Assembly: GCA_902773925.1 (NCBI GenBank)
Contig: CACYGI010000001.1
Location: forward strand, 62,001 to 126,000
Length of the DNA stretch: 64,000 bases
Source: an uncultured Bacteroidia bacterium
GTDB taxonomy: Bacteria; Bacteroidota; Bacteroidia; Bacteroidales; UBA932
Direction: 5' to 3'
A program made the translations under genes and the position numbers. Below, piece after piece: positions 43,308 through 52,145 of this stretch (position 1 is its first letter; every line of letters starts with the position of its first letter). The notes under the pieces are model-generated. The model made no database searches and had not been told where the DNA came from. It worked only from the letters and a program-made list of their open reading frames with translations.

Positions 43308-46217
43308 TTAGAATGACATATTTACACCAAGGGAGAAAGTCATCGTACGGGGATAGTAGCTCGTACTTTCGATACCGGGGGTAAGGCCGGTGAGGCTCAC
43401 TTCAGGATCGACGCCCTTGTAACCGGTAAGGCACAGCAGGTTCTGGCCGGTCACGAAGACCTTTGCCGAATGCAGGTATCGGTTGTGGTAAGGCAGGTCG
43501 TAGCTAACCGAGATGTTGTCCAGCTTCAGGTAGGTCGCATCCTCGATATACTTGTCCGAATAACGGATTTCTCCGGTATAGGTGGTATCGTCCAGCCACG
43601 AAGAGAGAATGTTGCGCAGACCGATCTGCTGCAGATTCTCGTAGGTTGCGCGGTAGGAGTTGAATACCTTGCCTCCGATTGCGCCGCGCAGCGTAAGGCC
43701 GAAGGTCCATTGGTGGTAGCGGACGGTATTGGTCATACCGAGCGTTGCGTCCGGATAAGCGCTGCCGATGCGGCTCCATTTTGCCACGGGCACCTTGCCG
43801 GCAAATTCATCCTTGAGCACGTCACGGCCGGTCACGGGATCCGTATAATCCCAACGGGGCGCGTAGAACGAACCGAGGCTCTCGCCTTCGATAAGACGCT
43901 GCACGTAAGCTCCGACGGGAGTTGCGATCCAGCCAATCTCGTAATCCTGATTCTGGAACTCGTCATTGGTAAATGAAATGAGCTTGTTGCGGTTGTGCGC
44001 AGCCACCAGATTGACGGTCCATACCATATCGCGGGTCTTGACGGGCGTTGCGTAGAGCGAAAGCTCGACACCCATATTGCTGATCGATCCGACGTTGGTA
44101 AAGAGCGTCTTGTAATCGTACGGGGGAACGGGAACGTTGTATTCGTAGAGCAGGTCCGTGGTCAGGCGGTAGTAGTAATCCAGCGTACCGCCGATACGGC
44201 CGCCGAGCAGGGAGAAATCGACACCCACGTTGTACTCGGTCTTGCGCTCCCAGCGCAGGTCGGGATTGGCGTTTGAAGCCGGAGCGTAGGAATTGATCCA
44301 CTCGCCGTTGTAGTAGAAGCTCGTACTGGTGGACATCAGCATCAGGGACTTGTAGTTGGAAAAGTCCTGGTTGCCCGTCACGCCGATACCGGCGCGGAGC
44401 TTGAGCTCGCTGATCCAGTCGATATCCTTCATAAATCCTTCCTGGCTGATGCGCCAGCCGAGGCTCGCTGCGGGGAACCAGCCCCACTTGTGGTCCTTGC
44501 CGAAGCGGGTCGAACCGTCGCGGCGCAGTGAAACCGAAGCCAGATAGCGCTCCTGATAGTTCCAGAGCACGCGGCCGAAGAATGCGATGTAGCGGTTGGA
44601 GGAACGGTTGGTAGACATCTCGGCAAGACCCTGCTTGAGAGCCGAACCGATGCCCATATTGTTGGCCTTGTAGAAGTCCGAATCGAAACCGTAGTTCTCC
44701 ATACTGCTGGACCAGTTCATCTGCTTCTGCCAGGTATAGCCGAGGATGGCCTGGAGGGAATGGTCTCCGAACATCCGGCTGTACTGGAGAGTGCTCTCCC
44801 ACTGCAGATTGTCATAAGAATTGGCCGAAGAGTATGCCACGCCGCCCTTGCCGACGCTGCCCGGATAGAAAGATGTCTTGTACTCATTGCTGAAGTACTT
44901 CTCATCATTGTAGCTCAGGAAGTTGTCCCACTTCAGGCCGGGGATGGGCTTGATATTGAGGGTAGCGCGGCCGCTTGCCGTGACGGTGCTGGTCTCGCTG
45001 GTAGCGAAACGCTCGCCTATCATCGCCACGGGATTCTGGTAGTCGGATTCGGGCAGGGTGAAATAACCTCCGTACATAGTAGCTGTCTCGTCGTAGATAG
45101 GCTCCGTAGGATTGTGGAAGAACGCCTGGCGGAATGCACCGTAGTTGGCGGGATTGGCGACGCGCTTGACATAGCTCAGGTGGAAGTCCAGATCCAGCCA
45201 GCCCTCCAGCGCGTGCTGGACGATATTGGTCTTGACCAGATACTTCGAGGCATTGTTGCCTTTCTGCAGACCTTCGTTCTGCTCGACGTTGATAACGCTG
45301 CGGTGGGAGAACTGCTCGCTGCCGCCGGAAATTGCAAGGCTGTGCTTGTGGCTAATCGGGGTGCGGGTTATCTCCTTGAACCAGTCGGTATCGTCACCGT
45401 AGAGCGAACCGGCCTTTGCGGGAGCATAATTGCGGATGGTGTATTCAAACTCCTCCGCGGTCATCGGCATTGCGCGCGACTGGACGGCCTGGACCGAAAC
45501 CTGGCCGTCGTATTCGACACTCGTAGTACCGCTGTGGGCCCGGCGGGTGGTGATGATGATCACGCCGTTGGTACCGCGGGTACCGTAGATTGCAGCAGCC
45601 GAACCATCCTTGAGGACGTCCACGGATTCGATTTCCTGGAAGTTGATATTGCGGATATCGGCATCAGCCACGCCGTCGATGATGATCAGCGGGCCCTGGC
45701 CGGCCTTGAGGGTATTGGTACCGCGAAGCAGGAACTGATACGAGGCATTGGGGTCGCCGCCGTCGGGATTGACGACGGTAAGACCCGCCACCTTGCCCTG
45801 AAGCATCGCACCGGCGTTGTTGAACGAACCCAGGTCGAGATTTTCGGCCTTGAGGGTGGCCACGCTACCGGTCGTCTCCTTCTTGGTGGTGGTACCGTAA
45901 CCGATGACGACGGTCTCCTCAAGCATCAGGGCCTGCGAGGGCTTCATCTTGATATCCAGAGGGCTGATATTGCCAGCGGCTGTGAATATATAGTCTTCGT
46001 AACCCAGATATGATACGACAACGGTAGCTCCGGTCTTGGTCTTGAGGGAGAAATGGCCGTTAAGGTCCGTAATGGCATAATCACCGCCCGCAAGCAGCGT
46101 TGCGCTGGGCAGAGAGTCGCCGTTCTCGTCACTGACCGTACCCTTGATGACCACCGTCTGTGCAAAGCCGTTCCAGCCGAACAGAATGACGGCCAGAATC
46201 AGTAAGAATCTTTTCAT
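43308..46217 (-). CDS. susC: SusC/RagA-family TonB-dependent outer-membrane transporter
   Basis: 969 residues with signal peptide (to about residue 20). A carboxypeptidase-D-like beta-sandwich (VVIKGTVSDENGDSLPSATL...) is followed by the plug with the SusC signature (GTTTKKETTGSVATLKAENL, IRNINFQEIESVDVLKDGSAAAIYG) and a 22-strand barrel ending GVNMSF. It imports a substrate of oligosaccharide or nucleoside size. There is no FecR-interacting N-terminal extension, so an anti-sigma switch is unlikely. The gene is 11 bases downstream of the permease gene. Confidence 0.96.
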   Translation of the reverse strand: MKRFLLILAVILFGWNGFAQTVVIKGTVSDENGDSLPSATLLAGGDYAITDLNGHFSLKTKTGATVVVSYLGYEDYIFTAAGNISPLDIKMKPSQALMLEETVVIGYGTTTKKETTGSVATLKAENLDLGSFNNAGAMLQGKVAGLTVVNPDGGDPNASYQFLLRGTNTLKAGQGPLIIIDGVADADIRNINFQEIESVDVLKDGSAAAIYGTRGTNGVIIITTRRAHSGTTSVEYDGQVSVQAVQSRAMPMTAEEFEYTIRNYAPAKAGSLYGDDTDWFKEITRTPISHKHSLAISGGSEQFSHRSVINVEQNEGLQKGNNASKYLVKTNIVQHALEGWLDLDFHLSYVKRVANPANYGAFRQAFFHNPTEPIYDETATMYGGYFTLPESDYQNPVAMIGERFATSETSTVTASGRATLNIKPIPGLKWDNFLSYNDEKYFSNEYKTSFYPGSVGKGGVAYSSANSYDNLQWESTLQYSRMFGDHSLQAILGYTWQKQMNWSSSMENYGFDSDFYKANNMGIGSALKQGLAEMSTNRSSNRYIAFFGRVLWNYQERYLASVSLRRDGSTRFGKDHKWGWFPAASLGWRISQEGFMKDIDWISELKLRAGIGVTGNQDFSNYKSLMLMSTSTSFYYNGEWINSYAPASNANPDLRWERKTEYNVGVDFSLLGGRIGGTLDYYYRLTTDLLYEYNVPVPPYDYKTLFTNVGSISNMGVELSLYATPVKTRDMVWTVNLVAAHNRNKLISFTNDEFQNQDYEIGWIATPVGAYVQRLIEGESLGSFYAPRWDYTDPVTGRDVLKDEFAGKVPVAKWSRIGSAYPDATLGMTNTVRYHQWTFGLTLRGAIGGKVFNSYRATYENLQQIGLRNILSSWLDDTTYTGEIRYSDKYIEDATYLKLDNISVSYDLPYHNRYLHSAKVFVTGQNLLCLTGYKGVDPEVSLTGLTPGIESTSYYPRTMTFSLGVNMSF

Positions 46218-46228
46218 AAATCAAGATA

Positions 46229-47242
46229 TTATTGACCCGCCATCACTACGCAGGCAAGACCTGCGACGAACAGGGCGAACATAAGTGCAAGCAGCCCGTA
46301 AACCTTCTTGGGTGCACCCTTGAACTCCTTCCAGATGAAGACGCCCCAGATGGCAGCCACCATAGGAGCGCCCTGACCCAGGGCATAGGACACCGCCGCA
46401 CCGGCAGTACCTGCACAGATATAGTTGAGGGATGTACCGAGAGCCCAGATGCCACCGCCGAGGACACCCACGAGGTGAGTCTTGAAGTTGCCTGCAAAAT
46501 ACTGCTTGTAGGTGACAGGCTCGCCGACGAAGGGCTTCTTCATCACGATGGTATTGATGCAGAAATTGCTCAGGAACATACCAAGAGCGAAAATGACCAT
46601 TGCCGTGTACGGTGTCATCTTGCCTGCGGCCGGAGCTGCGAAGTTGTCGAGGTCCACGCCGTTGTAAACAAGTGCGGAGAAGAACGACATGATGATACCG
46701 GCCAGGACGGCCAGGATGATACCCTTGCGGTTCTGCGACTTGTCACGATCTGTGTCGGAGACTTTTCCGGAAGCGATGCCGTTGACCACGACTGCCAGCA
46801 CGACCAGCACCACGCCGATCCAGAGCAGGAGGTCATTCTGACCTTCGACAGGGTGCAGCAGCAGATTGTTGAGCACACCCATCACCAGGGCGATACCGAC
46901 GCCCAGAGGGAATGCGACTGCCATACCTGCAAGCGAAACGGAAGCCGAGAGCATAATGTTGGAGACATTGAAAACCACTGCCCCCAACGCTACCCAGCCG
47001 ACGCTTGACCAGCTGACCTGTGCGAGGTCCTGCAGGAACGGACGCCCCTCAGCACCAATACTGCCGGCGGTAAAGGCCAGCAGCAGCGAAAAGAGGACGA
47101 TACCGATGACATAGTCCCAGTAGAAAAGTTCATAACGCCAGCTCTTGGCAGCGAGCTTCTGAGTGTTGCCCCAGGAGCCCCAGCAGAGCATCGTGATAAA
47201 GCAGAGAATTACTGCAAGTGTGTAACTGCCAACGATGTACAT
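46229..47242 (-). CDS. Ureide-permease-like/GRP-family inner-membrane transporter
   Basis: 337 residues with about ten membrane helices (AVILCFITMLCWGSWGN, VIGIVLFSLLLAF, MAVAFPLGVGIALVMGVL and others). The N-terminus (MLCWGSWGNTQKLA) and the GSIGAEGRPFLQDL loop resemble bacterial drug/metabolite-superfamily proteins related to plant ureide permeases and to the glucose/ribose porter family. Substrates of that group include sugars, nucleobases and ureides. It begins 30 bases after pheS with no promoter box seen and precedes susC by 11 bases, so it probably takes the product of the SusCD locus across the inner membrane. Confidence 0.75.
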   Translation of the reverse strand: MYIVGSYTLAVILCFITMLCWGSWGNTQKLAAKSWRYELFYWDYVIGIVLFSLLLAFTAGSIGAEGRPFLQDLAQVSWSSVGWVALGAVVFNVSNIMLSASVSLAGMAVAFPLGVGIALVMGVLNNLLLHPVEGQNDLLLWIGVVLVVLAVVVNGIASGKVSDTDRDKSQNRKGIILAVLAGIIMSFFSALVYNGVDLDNFAAPAAGKMTPYTAMVIFALGMFLSNFCINTIVMKKPFVGEPVTYKQYFAGNFKTHLVGVLGGGIWALGTSLNYICAGTAGAAVSYALGQGAPMVAAIWGVFIWKEFKGAPKKVYGLLALMFALFVAGLACVVMAGQ

Positions 47243-47272
47243 AGTTGTATGCTTTTATGATTAGATTTCGTA

Positions 47273-48307
47273 TCAAATAACCGTCTCGAACTCGCGCAGG
47301 AAGCGCAGGTCGTTCTCGAAATAATGCCTCAGGTCCTTGACCTGCCATTTGAGCATCGCGATGCGCTCGATACCCATACCGAACGCGAAGCCGCTATAGA
47401 CCTTGCTGTCGATGCCGTTGGCCTCAAGCACAGCAGGATCGACCATACCGCAGCCCAGAATCTCCAGCCAGCCGGTATTCTTGCAGATATTGCAGCCTTC
47501 GCCGTGACATATATTGCAGCTCACGTCCACCTCCGCCGACGGCTCGGTGAAGGGGAAATACGAGGGACGCATACGGATCCGGGTATCGGCGCCGAACATC
47601 TCCTGGGCGAAGAGCAGGATGGCCTGCTTGAGGTCAGCGAAAGAGACGTTCTTGTCGATGTAGAGTCCCTCTACCTGATGGAAAATGCAGTGCGCGCGGG
47701 CGCTGATGGCCTCGTTGCGGAAGACGCGGCCCGGGCAGACGACGCGGATCGGAAGACTCTGGCTTTCCATCGTACGCACCTGTACGGACGAGGTGTGCGT
47801 GCGCAGCAGGATGGGATTTTCACCTCCCGGTGAAACGAAAAACGTGTCCTGCATATCGCGGGCGGGGTGCTCCGGCGGGAAATTGAGCGCGCCGAAAACG
47901 TGCCAGTCATCCTCGATCTCCGGTCCCTCGGCCACCGAATAGCCGAACTTGCGGAAAATGGAGAGAATCTCCTCGCGCGTCACCGAGATGGGATGGCGGC
48001 TGCCAAGCTCCACCATATCGCCGGGCTTGGTAAGGTCGAATGACGCCTTGCCGCCGTCAACTATCTGGTTGAGCGATTCGCGCAGCTCTTCTATCTTACG
48101 GGTTGCATTGACTTTCAATTCGTTGAGCTTCTGACCGAGAGTGCGTTTCTCCTCCGGAGTAAGCTGGCGGAACTCGTCGAAAAGGCGGGTTATCTCGCCC
48201 TTGCGGCCGAGCCATTTGATACGCATCTCCTCCAGGTCCTGCTCGCGGGCAGCTTTCATCTCGCGAAGCTGCGCCATCATTTCATCTATCTTGTTCTGAT
48301 CAATCAT
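47273..48307 (-). CDS. pheS: Phenylalanyl-tRNA synthetase alpha subunit
   Basis: 344 residues. A coiled-coil N-terminus (about 1-90) is followed by the class II core: HPISVTREEILSIFRKFGYSVAEGPEIEDDWHVFGALNFPPEHPARD (motif 1 area), LLRTHTSSVQVRTM, RVFRNEAISARAHCIFHQVEG and GFAFGMGIERIAM (motif 3). A Cys-rich insert, CNICHGEGCNICKNTGW, is common in PheS. It is 12 bases downstream of manC. Confidence 0.96.
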   Translation of the reverse strand: MIDQNKIDEMMAQLREMKAAREQDLEEMRIKWLGRKGEITRLFDEFRQLTPEEKRTLGQKLNELKVNATRKIEELRESLNQIVDGGKASFDLTKPGDMVELGSRHPISVTREEILSIFRKFGYSVAEGPEIEDDWHVFGALNFPPEHPARDMQDTFFVSPGGENPILLRTHTSSVQVRTMESQSLPIRVVCPGRVFRNEAISARAHCIFHQVEGLYIDKNVSFADLKQAILLFAQEMFGADTRIRMRPSYFPFTEPSAEVDVSCNICHGEGCNICKNTGWLEILGCGMVDPAVLEANGIDSKVYSGFAFGMGIERIAMLKWQVKDLRHYFENDLRFLREFETVI

Positions 48308-48319
48308 ATTCGTATATTT

Positions 48320-49417
48320 CTACAGAAATCTTGTCTTGTCCATCACCGAAAGGTCGGCCACTATCTCCTTGATAACCGAATCCTTGAGCGGGCATATCAT
48401 CAGCACGTCCTCCATATCCACGACCATATAATCCTCCAGGCCGCGGACCACCACGAGCTTGCCTTCGTTGGTCTCCTTTATGACGCTTCGGCGGACATCG
48501 CCCGCTATCAGGTCGCCCGCCTTGAAGATGTTGCCATCCTCATCCTTGTCGGAGGAATGTTCGTAAACGGAGGTCCAGGTACCGATATCCGACCAGTCGA
48601 ACACGGCGCGGAACGCACGTGCCTTCGAGGTCTTCTCCATCACGGCATAGTCTATCGAGATCGAAGGACAGTCGCGGTAGATGCGTGCTATGCACTCCTT
48701 CTCCTCAGGCTTGCCCATAAATGAAGCATAATCCCTGAACAGATCGGCAATCTCGGGTATATGCGTCTCAAGCTCCGCCTTGATGGTGCGGGCGTTCCAG
48801 ATGAACATACCCGAATTCCAGAAGAACTCGCCCGTCTCGATGAAGACCTTCGCAAGATCTTCGTTGGGCTTTTCGGTGAATGTCTTGACAGGATAGACCC
48901 TCTGGCCTTCGAAATTCTCGGCCCGCCGGGGATTGACCTGGATGTAGCCGTAATTGGTATCGGGACGTGTGGGAGCCACGCCGATGGTGCCCAGGATATC
49001 GTGCTTTTCGGCATAACGCAGCGCGGCGCTGACCGCGGCCGTGAACTCCTTCTCTCCCTGAATCAGGTGATCCGCAGGAGTTACCACGATGACGGCGTCG
49101 GGATTTTGCGCGTATATCTTGTAAGTGGCGTATGCTACGCAGGGGGCCGTATTGCGCTTCAGCGGCTCGAGGATGATGTTCTCCTCAGGAATCTGGGGCA
49201 GCTGGCTGCGCGTCAGGTCGCCGTAAGCGGCCGAAGTGACAACATATATGTTGGACACCGGCACTATCTGGGCGAAACGGTTGAAAGTCATTCGGATGAA
49301 TGTCTTTCCCAAATCAAGGATATCGATAAACTGCTTCGGCCGGGCTGCCCGGCTGACGGGCCAGAACCTTGTGCCGGATCCACCCGCCATTATGATACAG
49401 TAGTGATTCTTATTCAT
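48320..49417 (-). CDS. manC: Mannose-1-phosphate guanylyltransferase
   Basis: 365 residues. Nucleotidyltransferase signature IMAGGSGTRFWPVSRAARPKQF at the N-terminus, then EPLKRNTAPCVAYA and VTPADHLIQG, all standard for GDP-mannose pyrophosphorylases. It makes GDP-mannose for cell-surface glycans. It lacks the phosphomannose-isomerase domain of longer ManC proteins. It lies between yraN and pheS. Confidence 0.92.
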   Translation of the reverse strand: MNKNHYCIIMAGGSGTRFWPVSRAARPKQFIDILDLGKTFIRMTFNRFAQIVPVSNIYVVTSAAYGDLTRSQLPQIPEENIILEPLKRNTAPCVAYATYKIYAQNPDAVIVVTPADHLIQGEKEFTAAVSAALRYAEKHDILGTIGVAPTRPDTNYGYIQVNPRRAENFEGQRVYPVKTFTEKPNEDLAKVFIETGEFFWNSGMFIWNARTIKAELETHIPEIADLFRDYASFMGKPEEKECIARIYRDCPSISIDYAVMEKTSKARAFRAVFDWSDIGTWTSVYEHSSDKDEDGNIFKAGDLIAGDVRRSVIKETNEGKLVVVRGLEDYMVVDMEDVLMICPLKDSVIKEIVADLSVMDKTRFL

Positions 49418-49434
49418 TCCAATATATGTTGAAG

Positions 49435-49800
49435 TTACACGAATATCGGGTAGAAGGCCTCGGGAATATACTCTATGCGGGCTCCGTCCGCACCGATAAG
49501 CACTGAGACGATGTCGAAATGGACCTCCTTCGTAATGCCCCTGCTCCCTACGTAAGCAGCCGCGGCGCGGGCCAGATGCCGCATCTTGCGGCGGTCAACC
49601 TGCTGCTGGGGCTCTATCGGGGCCGGCTCGGTCAATGTCTTGACCTCCACTATATGAAGCCAGCGCTCCGACTCCATTATCAGGTCCACTTCCTCGTGAT
49701 GCGAGCGCCAGTTGCGCTCACGCAGCACATATCCGCGTCCTGACAGCCATTCCAACGCCATCTCCTCGCCTACCTTTCCCGTATCTTTCCTCCCACTCAT
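49435..49800 (-). CDS. yraN: YraN family (UPF0102) endonuclease-fold protein
   Basis: 121 residues. The PD-(D/E)XK-like motifs are visible: GEEMALEWLSGRGYVLRERNW, EVDLIMESERWLHIVEVKT (Glu-Val-Asp and Glu-Val-Lys) and RKMRHLARAAAAYV. Family members are small proteins of uncertain nuclease function. It is the first gene of the run toward 34632 and has a -7 box just upstream. Confidence 0.9.
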   Translation of the reverse strand: MSGRKDTGKVGEEMALEWLSGRGYVLRERNWRSHHEEVDLIMESERWLHIVEVKTLTEPAPIEPQQQVDRRKMRHLARAAAAYVGSRGITKEVHFDIVSVLIGADGARIEYIPEAFYPIFV

Positions 49801-49820
49801 CTACCTTGCAACTTAATCTA

Positions 49821-49828
49821 CAAATGTA
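49821..49828 (-). promoter_or_regulatory. -7 box for the yraN-manC-pheS run
   Basis: TACATTTG on the minus strand, 20 bases before the yraN start codon. The -33 region lacks a clear TTTG. It is the only promoter box recognised ahead of the downstream SusCD locus. Confidence 0.5.
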
Positions 49829-49863
49829 ATAAAAAAGAATTGAAATTGTCCCGCACAATCCCA

Positions 49864-52068
49864 TCAGTCAAACAAATACTCTATCAGCAGGCGGAAATCC
49901 TGCCTCAGGGGTACTGATTCGCCCGGGGCGAGCAATGTAAATGACTCAACTCCGATGCGCAGGTCGTGCCGCAGCTCTCCCGTGCGAAACGCGATATCCT
50001 GCGCGAGGCGCACCTGGGCGCAGGCTGCCGCAGGCAGGTCGGCCGGGGTATAGATACCTGCCAGAATGTCGGCGTGAAGGCCGCGGCCGGCCACCGGTCC
50101 CACCGGGATAAAGGCCGAAGCCGAGAGATATAGATGATTGCGAACGGCAAATGGCGCATCACCCGCCTGCGGGAAGGTGCGGTCCTCCAAAGGCAGGAAG
50201 GCCATCCAGCACTGCTCCCAGGTCTCGGCGGTCAGCGTCCCGCAGGACTTTGCGTGGGTATAGACATATCCGGCGCTGGCCTCGATGCCCTCCATCGGAC
50301 GGATGGATGCGGCAATATGGCCGCTGAGCGTATGTCCGATGCCCGTCGTGGCAAGGCAGAGCGCATCTATCGAAGGATCCGCCACGGCCGAGGTACGGTA
50401 GATCGTCCAGTCCGAAATGTTTTTCTGCCAGAGGCATTCGGCCGAAATGGTAAGCGGCAGTGCAACCGGGACGCTGTAATCCGCGCCGAGCGATGTCTTG
50501 AGCACCTGCGGAGGAGCGATGGTCTGCGAAAGGATGCGCAGTCCCCCGCCGGAGAAATCTCCGCCACTCTGAGCGACAAATAGCGGCATTGCAGCCCAGT
50601 AACCGGTAAGCGGACGAGAAGTGAATATGCCGGTCCCGGCACGCAGGAGCAGGTCTTGATGCGCCTGCCAGCGGACTTCCGCGCGGGGCATCACCTGCAC
50701 TCCGGTCGCAGGCCAGTGCGAAGTGGCATAGGGCTTCTCACGGCCATTGAGGTCACGGTATGTGAGCAGCGAAGGCGCGGCCTTGAGTCCGCCCGCATCC
50801 GTCAGGATGCCCTCGATACGCAGCCCGGCTGTCAGTGAAAGCGCCTGTGAAGGATGCCAGGATGCCTGCAATGCTCCGCCTATACGGCTGTATGCCACGG
50901 CGGCCGTCGCGCCACCGTCCTCAAAACGGCCCGAGTTATACTCGTAATCCGCCGCCAGTGTGGCCCCGAATGCGCCATATTCGGCCGAAAGGGACTCTTT
51001 GAAGCTGAGCAACCCTTCCCGCCGCTGCAGGCCGTAAACACGCGTATTGCCGGTATATGAGGCCTGAAAATCGTTGTCAAGCCAGGATGTCAGGCGGTTG
51101 AGCGAGCGAAGCGAGACAAGCGCCGTAGTGCCGACGGGGGCGTCGGAGCCGTAAAGCGCCGTTAGCGAGAGGCTCTGCCCCGGATGCAGGGCTGCATCCA
51201 GGCGCGTAAGAAGCGAAAGGCGCGAAGCGGGATCGCTGGCCGCACCCGTGGCCGACACAAGGTCCGCTGCCGCAAAGAAATGCAGCTTACTGCGCAGGAT
51301 CGGGCCGCCTACGGTAAGTCCAAGGTCGCGCATCGCGTCATCTCCGCCCAGGCGGAAACGGTATCCTGCATAAGCTGCGGCGCGCAGAGTGTCGTCTCCA
51401 CGGCGCAGCGCGGCATCTACGGCGCCCCCGGTAAAGCCGTCATTGCGCACATCATAGGGAGCTACGGATACCTGAAGCGCCGAAACGGCAGATACCGGAA
51501 CCATGGCCTGCGCGGCGCCCAGAGGGGCTCCCCCGAGCGACCAGGCCGTATGACGGGGGTCTGCACCGGCAAGACCGGCGGAAGGTGACATATAAGGAGA
51601 ATATGCCGCGATATCGGCCAAAGTGCGGCCAAATGCAGGCAATGTCTGCACGCGCGCCCCTGAGAGTCTCGTATCAAGGCCCGGCGAAAGGGATGCAGAT
51701 ACGACCTCGAGGGGCACTATCTTCTCATTCATATCGAAGGCTATCTCGAGCATCACATCCTGCTGCAGCGTAGAGCCCGGAAGCACGTCCAGCCCTTCGG
51801 CGCGAAGCGTCTCATATCCGAACATCCGGAAGGTTAGGCTGTACTCTCCCGCCGGAAGGGCATCGAAATGATAAGCTCCGCTCTGGTCGGTAAGGGTAGT
51901 CCAGCGGAGGGAACTCCCCTGCAGGCAGGCCTCAACCTGAACACCACCAAGGGTGCCGAGATCGTCCGACACAAAACCGCGGCAGGAGGAAACTCCTACC
52001 TGCGCCGCAGCCGTGCCGGCCATCATCAGCCAGCCGAGCAGCAGAATCACAAGACGCGCCTTTTTCAT
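49864..52068 (-). CDS. Compact Oar-like TonB-dependent receptor
   Basis: 734 residues from the ATG at 52068, with signal peptide (KARLVILLLGWLMMAGTAAA). An N-terminal carboxypeptidase-regulatory-like domain (CRGFVSDDLGTLGGVQVEACLQGSSLRW, YSLTFRMFGYET) is followed by a plug that keeps SVAPYDVRNDGFTGGAV, as in Oar proteins, and a barrel ending FRLLIEYLF. It is about 360 residues shorter than the paralogue encoded at 54173-57469; the plug lacks the NFTIDGANFNN segment and several long barrel loops are missing. Base composition is more GC-rich than the paralogue. It may be a specialised or decaying copy. Confidence 0.78.
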   Translation of the reverse strand: MKKARLVILLLGWLMMAGTAAAQVGVSSCRGFVSDDLGTLGGVQVEACLQGSSLRWTTLTDQSGAYHFDALPAGEYSLTFRMFGYETLRAEGLDVLPGSTLQQDVMLEIAFDMNEKIVPLEVVSASLSPGLDTRLSGARVQTLPAFGRTLADIAAYSPYMSPSAGLAGADPRHTAWSLGGAPLGAAQAMVPVSAVSALQVSVAPYDVRNDGFTGGAVDAALRRGDDTLRAAAYAGYRFRLGGDDAMRDLGLTVGGPILRSKLHFFAAADLVSATGAASDPASRLSLLTRLDAALHPGQSLSLTALYGSDAPVGTTALVSLRSLNRLTSWLDNDFQASYTGNTRVYGLQRREGLLSFKESLSAEYGAFGATLAADYEYNSGRFEDGGATAAVAYSRIGGALQASWHPSQALSLTAGLRIEGILTDAGGLKAAPSLLTYRDLNGREKPYATSHWPATGVQVMPRAEVRWQAHQDLLLRAGTGIFTSRPLTGYWAAMPLFVAQSGGDFSGGGLRILSQTIAPPQVLKTSLGADYSVPVALPLTISAECLWQKNISDWTIYRTSAVADPSIDALCLATTGIGHTLSGHIAASIRPMEGIEASAGYVYTHAKSCGTLTAETWEQCWMAFLPLEDRTFPQAGDAPFAVRNHLYLSASAFIPVGPVAGRGLHADILAGIYTPADLPAAACAQVRLAQDIAFRTGELRHDLRIGVESFTLLAPGESVPLRQDFRLLIEYLFD

Positions 52069-52073
52069 ATCTA

Positions 52074-52081
52074 CAAATATA
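52074..52081 (-). promoter_or_regulatory. -7 box abutting the compact Oar-like gene
   Basis: TATATTTG on the minus strand, only five bases before the start codon at 52068, which would give a leaderless or nearly leaderless transcript. Confidence 0.5.
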
Positions 52082-52083
52082 CA

Positions 52084-52122
52084 ACAAAAAAGAAGAGGCC
52101 GGCTCTTAAGAGAACCGGCCTC
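52084..52122 (-). terminator. Terminator of the BACON/OB-fold lipoprotein gene
   Basis: GAGGCCGG/CCGGCCTC stem (52095-52102 and 52115-52122) with a twelve-base, partly self-complementary loop; on the minus strand it is followed by TTCTTTTTTG. Confidence 0.85.
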
Positions 52123-52145
52123 CACAATTTCGGCTGATGGCCGAA

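Noticed and set aside
49864..52068. Compact Oar-like gene as a pseudogene
   Set aside because: The frame is intact from signal peptide to the final barrel strand, with a -7 box upstream, so it is kept as a CDS.
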